Positions 31,971 to 43,890 are shown, numbered from the stretch's first letter. The stretch: DNA of 64,000 nt from Lepus europaeus (GCF_033115175.1 NC_084850.1:102177439-102241438), one strand, 5' to 3'. The notes: generated from the sequence alone by a model not told the origin. Numbers and translations are program-made.

Positions 31971-32593
31971 TGTCCAGTTGGGCTGGGGTGGGGAGCTTGT
32001 CTCCAGACTGACCGGCATCTCTCCCACTAACAGCTTCTTGTGCTGCATGTGTGTCCTTGCAGCTTTAAATCACACCTTCAGGGTGGGTGCAATCTTTAGT
32101 CAGAGCTGGCAGGGGAAGGGGCTGAGCCCCTGGGGAGAGCCAGACTGGCTCCAGGAGATCCAGGCTATCTTGTGTGACCCTGTGGCCTTAACTCACACCT
32201 TCAGAGTGCCTGCAATCTTTCACCCAGAGTCAGCAGAGGAGGAGGCTGAGGCAATAAGGAGGAGACGGGCCATCTCCAGGAGACCCCCCGCTATCTCCAT
32301 GAGCCCCAAGCCAACCAACATACGTATGTGGAACACCTGTCCAATGGGCACCCCCACTAGAATGACCCAATGATCAGATAATAATGCCTTAAAAACCCAG
32401 GACACTTCCTTAAAGCCAGTGTCTCGCTCGGGCATTCTGCCTGGTCTCCTCTTGGTCTAGACATTTTGTTGTCAAATAAAAGTTTCTGCTTCTTTGCAAA
32501 TTGTTTAGCGGCTTTTTATTTCTATACTAAGCAGAGGAAGAGAACCCATGACCCTCACTCCAGCAACCACCCTCCCCTCCAGGACCGGTAACA
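31971..32593 (+). mobile_element. Solo LTR, probably class I endogenous retrovirus
   Basis: About 620 bases from TGTCCAG to GGTAACA (TG...CA ends). Two near-repeats in the left half (TCACACCTTCAGGGTGGGTGCAATCTTT at 32070-32097 and TCACACCTTCAGAGTGCCTGCAATCTTT at 32193-32220) look like duplicated U3 enhancer units. A CTTAAAAA TATA-like box lies at 32388, CTCGCTCGGGCATTCTGCC at 32425-32443 is R-region-like, and a polyadenylation signal AATAAA is at 32475-32480. No internal genes accompany it. Confidence 0.7.
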
Positions 32594-32710
32594 TCTCCAT
32601 CCATCATCTATCAGTTCACAAGTAGTGTGCTTCCCCTATTTATCTGCTTATTGCTTTTTTCCCTCCACTGAAAAATAACCTTTCTGTGGGCATGGATTGC
32701 TTTCTTTTTC

Positions 32711-33051
32711 TTTTTTTTTTTTTTTTTTTTTTGACAGGCAGAGTGGATAGTGAGAGAGAGAGAGACAGAGAGAAAGGTCTTCCTTTTTGCCGTTGATTCA
32801 CCCTCCAATGGCCGCTGCGGCCAGCGCACCACACTGATCCGAAGGCAGGAGCCAGGTGCTTCTCCTGGTCTCCCATACGGGTGCAGGGCCCAAGGACTTG
32901 GGCCATCCTCCACTGCCTTCCCGGGCCACAGCAGAGAGCTGGCCTGGAAGAGGGGCAACCGGGACAGAATCCGGCGCCCCGACCGGGACTAGAACCCGGT
33001 GTGCTGGCGCCGCTAGGCGGAGGATTAGCCTGTTAAGCCACGGCGCCAGCC
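32711..33051 (-). mobile_element. CTGTC-A(n) C-SINE
   Basis: Exact 18-base TSD TGGATTGCTTTCTTTTTC at 32693-32710 and 33052-33069. Confidence 0.96.
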
Positions 33052-33069
33052 TGGATTGCTTTCTTTTTC

Positions 33070-33648
33070 ATTTTTGCATCACCAGTGCTCAGCACTGAGT
33101 TAATACCAAGATATTACATTCATTCATTCATTCTTTTATTAGTCCAACATATATGAAAATAAACCTTGTGAGTACACTTACTGGAAGTATTTGTGGAGGG
33201 AAGAGTTCATCTGGTTGAGGGGTGGAGGCTTGGGCTTGGTGAACAGTTTGGAGACCAATTCTACGTACAGGTCCATGGAGATTGGAGAACTCACTCAGCT
33301 GGGTGGGGTGAGAAGGATGGGGTTCAGGCTCAATGCATTAGGGGGAGGAAGCTGATGCCTGATTGGCATGGGTGTAGTTAACAAGGAGGTGCCTAAGGCA
33401 TTAATAAAAATGACCTAGTCCCTCTGCTCAAGGTAAAATTCTAGGAGGGATAGAAGAGTCAATAAGCATATCAATACGTAAGATAACATCTGGGACAAAT
33501 AAACCAGGCGAGCAAGCTAAAATATAGACTTGTGTGGTGAACTCACCCACGGTGGAAGCAGAAATTACATTAGCTATGGTGGTTGGGACCAAAAGACAAG
33601 AGAAATAAAATTTGAGAGAAACAAAATTCAAATTGTAACAGTAATTTT
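33070..33648. other. Unassigned spacer
   Basis: Contains (CATT)n at 33120-33132. No gene or recognised element. Confidence 0.5.
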
Positions 33649-33698
33649 TTAAAAAAAAAAAAGATTCATCTATTTATTTGAAAGGCAGCATTATGGAG

Positions 33699-33741
<43 letters not shown>

Positions 33742-33872
33742 CTTCCATCTACTGCTTCACTCTCCAAATGGCTGCAATGGCCAGAGATGGGCTGATCCAA
33801 AGCCAGGTGCCAGGAGCTTCTTCTGGGTCTCCCATGCAGGTACCAGGGCCCAAGGATTTGAACCATCTCATC
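33649..33872 (-). mobile_element. AATAAA-tail C-SINE, 5' end lost
   Basis: A-rich tail complement, long (GA)n run (33706-33739) and body up to CAAGGATTTGAACCATCT, then unrelated sequence. Confidence 0.88.
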
Positions 33873-33951
33873 CTAGTCATGTCCCAAAGGTCCCACTTGT
33901 AAACACTATGGTCAGATTAAGTTTCTCTCTGCTTAATACTGTTAATATAAG

Positions 33952-34230
33952 GGACTTGTGCAGCGGGTCAAACTGCTGCCTGCAGTACCACCCTCCCACA
34001 TGGGCACCTAATCATGTCCCAGATGCTCCATTTCCAATCCAGCTCCCTGTTAACATATCTGGGAAAGCAGTAGAAGATGGACCAAGTGCTTGGGCCCCTG
34101 CACCCACATAGGAGACCCAGAAGAAGCTCTTGGCTCCTGGCTTCAGCCTGGCCCAGCCCCAGCCCATTGCAGCCATTTGGGGATTGAACCAGTAGATAAA
34201 AGATATATCTCTCTAATTCTACCTGTGTGA
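33952..34230 (+). mobile_element. AATAAA-tail C-SINE, head and tail damaged
   Basis: Starts at GTGCAGCGGGTCAAACTGCTGCC and fades after ATATATCTCTCTAATTCTACCTG. Confidence 0.82.
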
Positions 34231-35096
34231 GTTCAGGGGGGACAAATCATAATCCAATCATAGCAGATATAAAGCTAGAATGTGGACCCAGGTCTGACTC
34301 TACTAATCTACAAGGGTAACGAAGAGGTTGTAGGCACAGGGAGTGGAGGAAGTGGCTTGCAGTCACAGGGAGAAGGAAAGCCCAAGAGGCTTCTATGTTG
34401 GGCGAAGGCATTCACAGGGCATACTTTAGGCCCCACCAAGGAATTCAAGCTTTGCATCGAAGCAAATGGAATAAGGTAGTCACTGTCTATTCTTAGTTCA
34501 GTCTGGTGGCAGTGCAAAGTGTGTGTTTAAGGAAGGAGAAAGAGGATAGCATCAGAGAGACATTTAGGATATTACTGCAAGAGTTCAGGTGGAAAAAAAA
34601 ATGTAACAATGGCCTGAAGTAAAAACTCTGAGAATGGGGGAAGGGGGGGCCAGGGAGTGTTGAGAGAGATTGCTGGGATTTCATGATTGATGAGATGTGG
34701 AAACTGAAGGTTACAGGGAGAGTCTGAACACTGTTCTGAGCAAGATGGCTTTGATGTGCATGCAGTTGACATCCAGATAAAGGGAAAACTGTGAGAACAT
34801 CCTCATGGTTAAAAAAAAAAGAAGTTAGAAAAATTTTGGTTAAATAGGTGCATAGCCTGTTTACAAGGTTGATATCCATCATGAATTTCCAAGAGTAAGG
34901 ACATTTCCCCAAATTATTTGACTGTGGATCTGCTTCTCTCCCCATAAGGTATCTAGGAGGACTTATGTTCCAAAAAAAAAATCCTTTCTGAAATGTTTAT
35001 TTTGAGCTTAAGAAAGAAAAGTATGGAATAACAACATGGGGGGGCTACCCTGCACCCCCTAGCAATGGAAGAAATAGGTGTGATGAGATCAATCAA
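34231..35096. other. Unassigned SINE-free sequence
   Basis: A 150-codon open frame on the minus strand (34493-34945) has no recognisable domain and crosses low-complexity stretches. Considered non-coding. Confidence 0.5.
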
Positions 35097-35107
35097 GAGT
35101 GTGGGAT

Positions 35108-35366
35108 GGGGTTGGTACTGTGGCATAGTGAGTTAAACTGCTGTCTGCAGCACCAGCAATCCATATGGATGCCAGTTCGAGTCCCGGCTGCTCTACTAAC
35201 TATCCAGCTCCCTGCTAACGCGCCTGGGAAAGCAGCAGCAGATGGCCCAATTCTTTGGGCCCCTGCACCCACGTGAAAGATCCAGATGAAGCTCCTGACT
35301 TCAGCCTGGCTGAATCCTGACTGTTGTGGCCACTTGGCCATTTGGAGAGTGAACCAGCAGATGGAA

Positions 35367-35413
<47 letters not shown>

Positions 35414-35480
35414 CTGCCTCTCCTTCTTTGTAATTCTGAATTTCAAATAAATACATAAATAAATCTTTTAAAAAAAGAGA
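35108..35480 (+). mobile_element. AATAAA-tail C-SINE
   Basis: Flanks GAGTGTGGGAT (35097-35107) and GAGTGTGTGGGAT (35481-35493). About 38 bases of CT. Confidence 0.92.
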
Positions 35481-35509
35481 GAGTGTGTGGGATAAGAAGT
35501 ATAACATCA

Positions 35510-36480
35510 CCAGCACACGCACCCCACAAGTCTTGCTTGGAGTCCTTCCAAATCATTCGCCTCTTGCCTCCTCAAAGTAACCACTCTCCGACTAGTTCCA
35601 CCATACATTCATTTGTCTGCTCTTGAATTTGAATAATTGGAATCCTACAGCACAGCATGTATTGTTTTGTGTCTGGCTTTGTCCACTCAACACCGTGTTA
35701 TGAGACTCATTCACGTTATTGCACTTATCTGTAGTTTGTTCTTTTCATTATGGAACAGTCCAGTCATCTGCTGGTGTCTGCAGGCAGTTGGTTCCAGGAT
35801 CCACTGATGATACAGAAATCCATGGATGCTCAAGCCCCTGATATAAAAAGACACATTATTTCTCTAGAACCTATGCACATCATTCCACATGCTTCAAATC
35901 ATCTCCAGATCACTTACAACACTTAATGAGATGTAAATGCTGTGTGAATAGTGGCCATACTGCATTGTTTAGGGAATAGCGACAAGAAAAAAAGTGAACA
36001 TGTACACTGCAGAAACAAATTCTTTCCTGAACAATCTCAATGTATGATTGGCTGAATCCATGGATGCAGAACCCATGACTATGGAAGCCAACTGCGTGCA
36101 CTTACCACATTCTATTTGTTCTATTGTCCATAGACACCTAGATTGTTTCTGGGGTTGTACTTTTACAAAGAACACACTGATATGAACATTAAGTACATGG
36201 CTTTTAGCCTACACAAGAATGTGTTTCTGTTGAACATATGTTGGCCTAGGAATGAAATGGTCAGAGAGATATGTATGGTAGATAAGAGCAGCTTTTTCAG
36301 TCATTGTACCAGTTTGGATTCCCACCAGCACTACATGATAGTCCCCATTGTTCCAAATTCAAAACAACACTTGGCATTGCTAAATGTATTTGTAAAGGCA
36401 ATTATTCCATTTCTCTTAACTATTTGCCCTAAACAGTCCTTTCTGCAATACCCAGGAAAATCATGGCTAGGGATAAGACT
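35510..36480 (-). mobile_element. Old LINE-1 3' UTR fragment split by a DNA transposon
   Basis: Antisense L1M text on both sides: GGAATCCTACAGCACAGCATGTATTG...GTCTGGCTTTGTCCACTCAAC (35640-35690) and TTCCCACCAGCACTACATGATAG (36318-36340). The Tigger/MER2-like element sits between. Confidence 0.65.
35761..36094 (+). mobile_element. Tigger/MER2-like nonautonomous DNA transposon, nearly complete
   Basis: Starts CAGTCATCTGCTGGTGTCTG, contains TTGGTTCCAGGATCCACTGATGATAC, ATGTAAATGCTGTGTGAATAG and GCATTGTTTAGGGAATAGCGAC, and ends GGCTGAATCCATGGATGCAGAACCC...GGAAGCCAACTG. The length (334 bases) and end structure fit MER2 as I know it. No transposase, as expected. Confidence 0.85.
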
Positions 36481-36499
36481 TGAATGACATAGTATTATT

Positions 36500-36818
36500 T
36501 TTAGAAGGATTGATGTATTTATTTGAAAGTCAGAGTTACACAGAGAGAAGGAGAGGCAGAGAGAGAGAGAGTCTTCCATCCACTGGTTAACTTTCTAATT
36601 GGCCGCAAAGGCCAGAGCTGAGCCTATCCAGGGTCAGGAGCAGGTCTCCCACATGGGTGCAGGGGCCCAAAGACTTGGACCATCATCTGTTGCTTTTCCA
36701 GGCACGTTAGCAGGGAGCTGGATAGGAAGTGGAACAGCTGGGACTTGAACTTGTGCTCTGATATGGGATGCTAGCATTGCAGGCAGCAGCTTAGACCACT
36801 ATGCCACAATTCTGGCCC
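36500..36818 (-). mobile_element. AATAAA-tail C-SINE
   Basis: GAAGGATTGATGTATTTATTTGAAAGTC to GCCACAATTCTGGCCC. Confidence 0.9.
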
Positions 36819-36890
36819 TTGCTTCTGTGTTTTATTAAGACAATTTCAAAATGATAATGGCATATGAACAATAAGAAAACATGTCTTTAT

Positions 36891-37166
36891 GGGGCCAGCA
36901 CTGTGGCACAACTGGTTAAGCCACCACTTATGACGCCAGCATCCCACATAGGAGCAGCAGATCAAGTCCTGGCTGCTCCATTTGCGATCCAGCTTCCTGC
37001 TAATGTGCCTGAGAAGGCAGCAGATCACGGCCCAAATGCTTGAGCCCCTGCCAACTATGTGAGAGACTCAAATAAATATCTCTCTCTCTCTCTCTCTCTC
37101 TCTCCATCTCTCCTTCTCTCTCTCTCTGATGATCTGCCTTTCAAATAAATAAATCTTTTAAACAAG
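36891..37166 (+). mobile_element. AATAAA-tail C-SINE with a body deletion
   Basis: The part from GGAGACC...CTCCTGGCTTC to GAACCAGC is shortened to GAGAGACTCAAATAAATATCTCT. Confidence 0.88.
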
Positions 37167-37175
37167 GAAGAGAGA

Positions 37176-37516
37176 GGGGCTGGCCCTGTGGCACAGTGGG
37201 TTAACGCTCTGGCCTGAAGTGTCGGCATCCCATATGGGCACCAGTTCTAGTCCCGGCTGCTCCACTTCCGATCCAGTTCTCTGCTATCGCCTGGGAAAGC
37301 AGCAGAAGATGGCCCATGTCCTTGGGCCCCTGCACCTGCTTGGGAGACCCAGAAGAAGCTACTGGCTCCTGGCTTCAGATGAGTGCAACTCCAGCCATTG
37401 TGGCCATTTGGGGAGTGAACCAGCAGATGGAAGGCCTCTCTCTGCCTCTGCCTCTGCCTCTGCCTCTTTATAACTCTGTCTTTCAAATAAATAAGACTTT
37501 TTTCAAATAAAAAAGA
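37176..37516 (+). mobile_element. AATAAA-tail C-SINE
   Basis: Complete. The CT run is reshaped to (CTCTGC)n at 37436-37463. Confidence 0.92.
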
Positions 37517-38986
37517 AAGAGAACATGCACTTTCATGTCCTAATATTTTGACAAAATATTTTCTATTTGAATAATATTAATCAAGGTTCAACAAGATAAT
37601 CTTACTGTTAGTGGTACCACTCACAACTCTCTACTCACGGGCCATTTGTGCCTAGACCGTCACTTCCTATAAAATGCTGCTGAGATTCTAAGCTACAAGG
37701 TGCAAGTCTTCATGTATAAATTTTAGGCAAAGGGCTCCAGCCTGAAAGCCCTGGGAACTTGCATTTGTCCCCCTTGGCCCCGGAGCTAGAACTTGACCGC
37801 AGTCACCAGAGGCCTGGCAGCATGCCCTGTCATCTGTCCCTGGAACACAGCCGTCTTGTGAAGAGCTGTCACGAGGCCATTTCTCATCTGCCTCCCTTGT
37901 TCTAGTGACGCAGGGGACTTTATGCCTTGACCCGTGCTTCCCCTTAGGGCTCAGCTGTTGGCGGTCGTTTAGAAGAGGATCATCCATGACAGAGTGAGTC
38001 GCCATGCTCACTTCCCACCGTCCAGCCTCTCTGCTTCAGTGCCGTCTGCTGAGACAAAGCACGTGAGGAGCAATGCAATGCTGACCTTGCTTCTACTGTC
38101 TGTGTACACGACAAACCCTTGTGACTTCATTGTCCCCTCACTAGCTGAATTTATGGACTTAACAGTGCTGCTGCTCAGGGCCTACTTGACAGCATGACAC
38201 ATTGGCACCCCATGGGCGGCCACGCAAGGTCATGATGCCTTTTTGGAGAGACTTGTGCAGGCCGAGTTAAGAGATACAAGGAGACTTTCTATTTTTCAGG
38301 AAACTGCCATATGTAAAAAGCATTCATGGGGCAAATACCACTGCCATTCCTCACCAATGGGTGTGTTGAGATTCAGTGCAAGTGTCTCTACCCTCTGACG
38401 CCTAAAGCGTTCACTGCATAGGTGATGCCCTGTCGGTTGGCAAATCAAAAGCCTTAGCCCCAATAGCTCTTACTTTGGTGTTACCACACCTCCACCAGCT
38501 GGTCAACCCCAACGAAACACAAAGTCCTGCTTGCCAACTGAAGTATATTACCTAGGTGGGTGGATTCACAACATTCTGTCCCTCTGGAAGACAAGAAAAA
38601 ACCATGTTGTTTCTTACAAAGGAGACAACACTATGTTTCTGATATGAAACCCTCTATTGCATGCCAGACATGTAATTCCTTGCCAAAAATCGGTTCCATT
38701 GGTCTTGTGGCTAAAGAGTCTCCATCAGAGCAGGCATTAGCACAGTCTGCTCCAAATAGATCGACTCTACTAGGCCTATGACATCATTTCACGTTACCAG
38801 TGATGTCTCAGCATCATTGATACTTGTTGAGACTATGTCGTATTTTACTTGATAGACATAAACCCGAGTGATTTGAACTGATGCTGTTAAAAGTACTGTA
38901 CTGATAGATGTTTTAGGAATGTGTGATGCCTCTATTATATTGGCTGTCCCCAATGCAGAAATGGCGCCATTAAAATGCTAGCAGTG
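37517..38986. other. SINE-free unique-looking sequence
   Basis: About 1.47 kb without a recognised repeat. The minus-strand frame 37688-38011 (107 codons) and plus-strand frame 38560-38781 (73 codons) have no family features. Composition is near the window average. Confidence 0.5.
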
Positions 38987-38987
38987 A

Positions 38988-39250
38988 GGGACAGGCATTT
39001 GGCCTAGAAGTGAAGATGCCAGTTGGGATACCCACATGCCATACTAGAGTGCCTGGGTTCAGGTCCTGGCTCTGCACCCAACCCCAGCTTCTTGTAACGT
39101 GCACCCTGGGTCCTGGTCACCCACATAGGAGAACTGGATTGTGTTCCTGGTTCCTGGTATTTTGGGAGTAGACCAGTGAATGGGAGTTTTGTCTGTTGTA
39201 TTCTCTCTCTTTCTCTACTTCTCAAATAAACAAATAAATAAGTAAAATAG
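38988..39250 (+). mobile_element. Old C-SINE
   Basis: Head GGACAGGCATTTGGCCTAGAAGTGAAGATG. Flanked by GCAGTGAGG / ACAGTGAGG. Confidence 0.82.
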
Positions 39251-40594
39251 TAACAGTGAGGTAAGACATGACCGGGAACTGCCCTGGCATCCTCAACTCA
39301 GCCACATGGTATCAGTTAAATAAAGCAAGAGAGGGTAGACGATAAATAAGATCTGGAAGCTGCAGTCCTGGTCCTGGTTTCGGCCCCAGCCCCGCTATGG
39401 TGATGCTTGCTGGCTGCTCCACTGGCCACACCCTTGGGCTACTTCGTCAGCATCTATGGGCAGGCCAAGGAATGCACCTTCCTGTGAATCATCTCAGGCA
39501 CCAAGATGGGTCTCATTTTTGGGGAGGCCGAGGGCAGCTTCCTGGACATCAAGGTGGAGATTACAGGAGCTGATAATAAAGGAGCCCGTGAGTCCAGTGG
39601 GAAATACATATCTGCCCCTCACATGGGTGGAACGTCCAAGTTGTGTTGCAGTAACAGTGACCACTGTGACTCCAGAGATAGCGATGTTCACCACTGCCCT
39701 TGGGGAGAGTCAGAAAGCACAAGACTCGGAAACAGGAGCAGCTCACCAGAACAAGCTAGAAGACACGATGAATGGGCTGGCAGTGGCCAGGACGGCCGTG
39801 AAGCAGCAAGACTCGCACAGAACAACAGGGGTCCTTTGCTCCTTCCCTGAAGCTCTTGTTCCGGTTGCTGTGACATCGGGACGGATCTACAACCTGAAGA
39901 GGTTTTTCTGACGTCCACAGGGTTGTTTAAAAAGCCTTTTCCTGATGATCTCAAACTCCTAATCCATGGTTTACCCAGCACCCTGATAGTATTTTGCTGG
40001 CTTTAGAGTACACCCTCAGACTGGGGGCTTTCACATTTTGATTTTGATTTTTGCTTTAAAAAGAAGGCTCCTCTGAGTTTTGACGGTGAATCTGAATCGG
40101 TGAATCGGAGGCTTTGGCCACCTCCACTTAAACTGATGACAAAAGCAGCTCATGATCATTTTCTGGTTTCTACCTAACCTTGGCAGAAACCTTACTAAAA
40201 GCCAACTCCCCAGGTGTTTGAGCAATAGCACATTCCTTCTGCAAAGACACAGCCACTCTTGGCACGGAGGAAGCATGCATTCATGTAATTGGAAAAATCT
40301 GGATTTCTAATGTTGGAGTTGGTCACAGTGACACACAGCCACTATTTTATTTTGGGGCTACCCTAACTAGGGCACCGGACATTGGGGTCAGCTCTAGGGA
40401 TTTTTATTTGTTTCTCCTGGGTCTTGTTGTCTTGGTTGTTTTTCATTTTTTTTTGCCCATGTGAATTTTGTTTTAAATAGAATGGAATAACTGTTTTGAT
40501 CTCTGATGATAGGTTTTAAGATTAAAGGAGCATCTGTTGTTGATGTGGGAATGATCCAGGATTATGTTATAACTGGTATATATTAGTTGTACAT

Positions 40595-40916
40595 TTTTTA
40601 AAGACTTATGTATTTATTTGAAAGGCAGAATTACAGAGAGGGAGGCACAGAGTGATCTTCCATCTAACTGGGTTCATCCACAAATGGTTGAAACAGTCAG
40701 GACTAGGTCAAGCTGAAGCCAGGAGTCAAGGGCTTCTTCAGGGTCTCCCACATGGGTGCAGGGGCCCAGGAACTTGGGCCATCCTCCACTGCTTTCCCAG
40801 GAACATTAGCAGGGAGCTGGATGGGAAGTGGGGCAGCCAGGACTCAAACTGGCGCGCATATGGGATGCCAGCATTGCAGGCCACAGCTTAACCCACTGTG
40901 CCACAATGGCGGCCCC
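40595..40916 (-). mobile_element. AATAAA-tail C-SINE in the TMED2 pseudogene 3' UTR
   Basis: TTTTTTAAAGACTTATGTATTTATTTG to GTGCCACAATGGCGGCCCC. Younger than the pseudogene. Confidence 0.92.
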
Positions 40917-41157
40917 TTGGACTTTTACAAGGAGAAAACTGTACCAAGTTTTATATAATTCATTTATATTTCTTACAGATTTCCATGTTTAGGAAATATA
41001 CTTTTGCAACTGTGGGTGAAAACAGCTTGCAATAGTTCATCAATAAGGTGTCTGTGTTTCATCTTGGGACAACTATTGCATGCCAATTTTATGTGTATCG
41101 GTGTTTGAAAACACTTCAAAATTGAGTTAAAAGATGTAAATTTAAAATTGGTTGTGT

Positions 41158-41380
41158 ATTGAGCCAATGCTGCAGCACAGCAGTGCCAGCATCCCATATG
41201 CACACTAGCTTGCGTCCCTGCTGCTCCACTTCTGATCCAGCTCCTGGCTCACGTGCTGGGGAAAGCAGTGGAAGGTGGCCTGAGTGCTTGGGCCTCTGCA
41301 TCCAAGTGGGAGACCTGGAAGAAGCTCCTGACCCGCCCCGGCCATTGCAGCCATTTGGGGAATGAACCAGCAGATGAAAG

Positions 41381-41421
<41 letters not shown>

Positions 41422-41482
41422 TCTGTCTCTCTCTCTGTAAATCTGCCTTTCAAATAAATAAATAAATCTTTATTTAAAAAAA
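41158..41482 (+). mobile_element. AATAAA-tail C-SINE in the TMED2 pseudogene 3' UTR
   Basis: Diverged head GAGCCAATGCTGCAGCACAGCAG, long CT run (41382-41415), AATAAATAAATAAATCTTT tail. Confidence 0.9.
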
Positions 41483-41557
41483 TTTGGTCGATTTGGTCAT
41501 GGATGTAAATATTCCCCAGGTTCAATAAATAAAGAACTCTTCGTAAAAAAAAAAAAT

Positions 41558-42340
41558 ACAATAAGGATGCAAGTGTTTAATAAAACAAACAACAAAAAAA
41601 AAAAACCACAACAGTCTGCACAGACCCTCATTCCCATTAGCCCAGCCCAGCCAGGCCTAAGGAGCCTTTTCAGTTCCAAGTGTCAGTGGCCGACACTTAT
41701 GCACAGGGGAGGGTGTGGCAAAAAGAAGTTAGCATCAGGCCACCCTGCCCTCTGGGGTTTTGCACACGGGCACTTGCCTTGAGTCATTAGAGATTCCTAA
41801 GGAGAACAGGACCTGATTTCCAGAGGGGTCAGCTGAGTTAAAGTCTAACAGAGCGTCGCAGGCCACTTCAGCAGGGTGATCACTCATAGCACAAATCCAG
41901 TTTCTAACTGTGCACAGAGCGTGCCGGCCGAGGGAAGGGCCGTGCTGGCCTGAGGGCAGCAGCAGCAGTGCCGATGGAGCAGCAGGCCTGCCAGCACCAG
42001 GAAGCTGACCGAAGTACTCCCACCTCCCAGCCCTACAACGTCCATCCCTTCCCCGGCAGCACCAGATAGGAACACTGACACCCACTCCGTCATCACCAAA
42101 GGCTGACAGAGTTAGCACCAGGCAAAGGTCTCTGAAAACTAAAATGTCATTGGATCCACAGTCCCAGAAGCCAAGACATGCTTGTTAAGCCTACACAGCA
42201 TGACTACCTGGCAAAACAGTAGTTAAATAGGATCCCAAATGTCCTAAACTAATAGATAAAATGCCCAGGTTATGATAAACAATCAGGTATCATACCAAAA
42301 CCAAGAAAAATCATTGTTGAATTAAAAAAAAATACTAGTA
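41558..42340. other. Unidentified non-SINE sequence beside the pseudogene
   Basis: Starts with a second A-rich end (TTTAATAAAACAAACAAC-A13, 41576-41604). 41610-42120 is GC-richer and open for 127 codons on the minus strand (41735-42118), ending in a C-terminus I do not recognise. It might be another retrocopy. No family call. Confidence 0.35.
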
Positions 42341-42595
42341 GGGGCATGCATTGTGACACAGTAGGTTGAGCCTCTGCCTGTGGCGCTGGCATCCCATATG
42401 GGCACCATATATGGCTGCTCCATTTCCCATCTTGCTCCTTGCTAAGATACCTGGGAAAGCAGCAGAAGATGGCCCAAGTCCTTGGGCCCCTGCACCCACG
42501 TGGGAGACCCAGATGAAGCTCCTGGCTCCTGGCTTTGGATCAGCTCAGCTCAGCCATTGCAGCCATTTGGAGAGTGAACCAGTGAATACAAGATC

Positions 42596-42630
<35 letters not shown>

Positions 42631-42687
42631 CTGCCTCTCTGTAACTCTGCCTTTCAAATAAATAAATAAATCTTAAAAAAAAAAAAG
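42341..42687 (+). mobile_element. AATAAA-tail C-SINE
   Basis: Head GGGGCATGCATTGTGACACAGTAGG. Otherwise complete. Confidence 0.9.
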
Positions 42688-42795
42688 ATGTGTGCGGTGG
42701 ATCTGGCTCCCAATTCCAGCTTCCTGCTAATGTAGACTCTGGGAAGCAGCAGGTGATGGCTCAAGTAACTGGATTGCTAAGACCCTCATGGAGTT
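42688..42795 (+). mobile_element. Old C-SINE fragment
   Basis: Only the CTCCCAATTCCAGCTTCCTGCTAATG to ACCCTCATGG part remains. Confidence 0.6.
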
Positions 42796-42899
42796 TGTTG
42801 CTAGCAGATCTGCATAAGGAATGGCTGGAGGAAGTGAACGAAAATAATAACATACGAAGGACTGAATTTCAAAATGTAAATAAGAATAATAGAATGGGT

Positions 42900-43134
42900 C
42901 AGCCTTGTGGTATAGTAGGCTAAGCCTCCGCACGCAACACTGGCATCCCATATGGGCACCAGTTCAAGTCCCGGCTGCTCCACTTCCCATCCAGCTCTGT
43001 GCTATGGCCTGGGAAAGCAGTGGAAGATGTCCCAAGCACTTGGGCCCCTGCACCTGCGTGGGAAACCCAGAAGAAGCTCCTGGCTCCAGCCATTGTGGCC
43101 ATTTGAAGAGTGAACCAGCAGATGGAAGATTCTC

Positions 43135-43167
<33 letters not shown>

Positions 43168-43218
43168 GTATGTGTAACTCTGCTTCTCAAATAAATACAT
43201 AAATATTTTAAAATAAAA
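42900..43218 (+). mobile_element. AATAAA-tail C-SINE
   Basis: Exact 15-base TSD AATAATAGAATGGGT at 42885-42899 and 43219-43233. Confidence 0.95.
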
Positions 43219-43233
43219 AATAATAGAATGGGT

Positions 43234-43629
43234 TTCAGTCGTAGTAAATAGCCTTATTATCATGAGCTTTTCATATCATAGTTAATAATTGAAGCGAAAA
43301 TTGCAGTATCAATATGACTTGGTGTTCAATGTATTTAAACAAAATACTTAAAGCAGGAAGGGTAAAGAGACCCATAGGAAAGTGAGGCCTCTCCACTTCG
43401 ATCAGAGCAGTAAGCCACTGATATCAGTAGACTGTGGTGTTACACATACCCATCATAACACCAAGAACTACCACCAAGAAAACTATACAAAGTGACACAC
43501 TTGAGAATTATACAAACAAAGCAAAATCGGACTCTAAAAAAAGATACTCTAAAAATACAGCAATAGCAGAGAAATAGTAGGGAGAATCAGAGGGGACAAA
43601 TAGAAAATAAATAATAAAATGGCAGGCAC
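43234..43629. other. Unassigned AT-rich spacer
   Basis: No gene or clear repeat. 43490-43620 is A-rich and may be old L1. Confidence 0.45.
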
Positions 43630-43890
43630 AGGGGTAAGTGCTGTGGCTCAGCGGGTTAAGCCCCTGTTCCAGACACCCACACCCCATATCAGAGTGCAGG
43701 TTCATGTCCTGAGTGCTCCGTACTCTAATTGTGATGCAGCTTCCTGTTCATATATCCTGGGGAGTGGCAGATGCCGGCTCAACTACTTGGGCCCCTGTCA
43801 CCCAAATAGGCAAGCCAGATGGACTTCCTGGTTCATGGCTTTGGTCTGGCCTAGCACTGGCTATTGCAGGCATTTGGGGAGCAGATTCTC

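Larger units (their letters stand above)
39397..41557 (+). pseudogene. TMED2: TMED2 (p24 family cargo receptor) processed pseudogene
   Basis: TMED2 is a small type I membrane protein of COPI/COPII vesicles with a lumenal GOLD domain, coiled coil, one membrane span and a short cytosolic tail. Here an intronless relic runs from ATG 39397 to TAA 39928-39930. It retains [40 protein letters not shown], and the membrane/tail end ([22 protein letters not shown], then VHRVV in a shifted frame). The N-terminus is frameshifted, a stop (TGA, 39485) cuts the GOLD domain, and the coiled-coil region has lost about 20 codons. A long 3' UTR follows, with SINEs at 40595-40916 and 41158-41482, and it ends in AATAAATAAAG...A(12) at 41526-41557. 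Clearly non-functional as protein. Confidence 0.9.
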
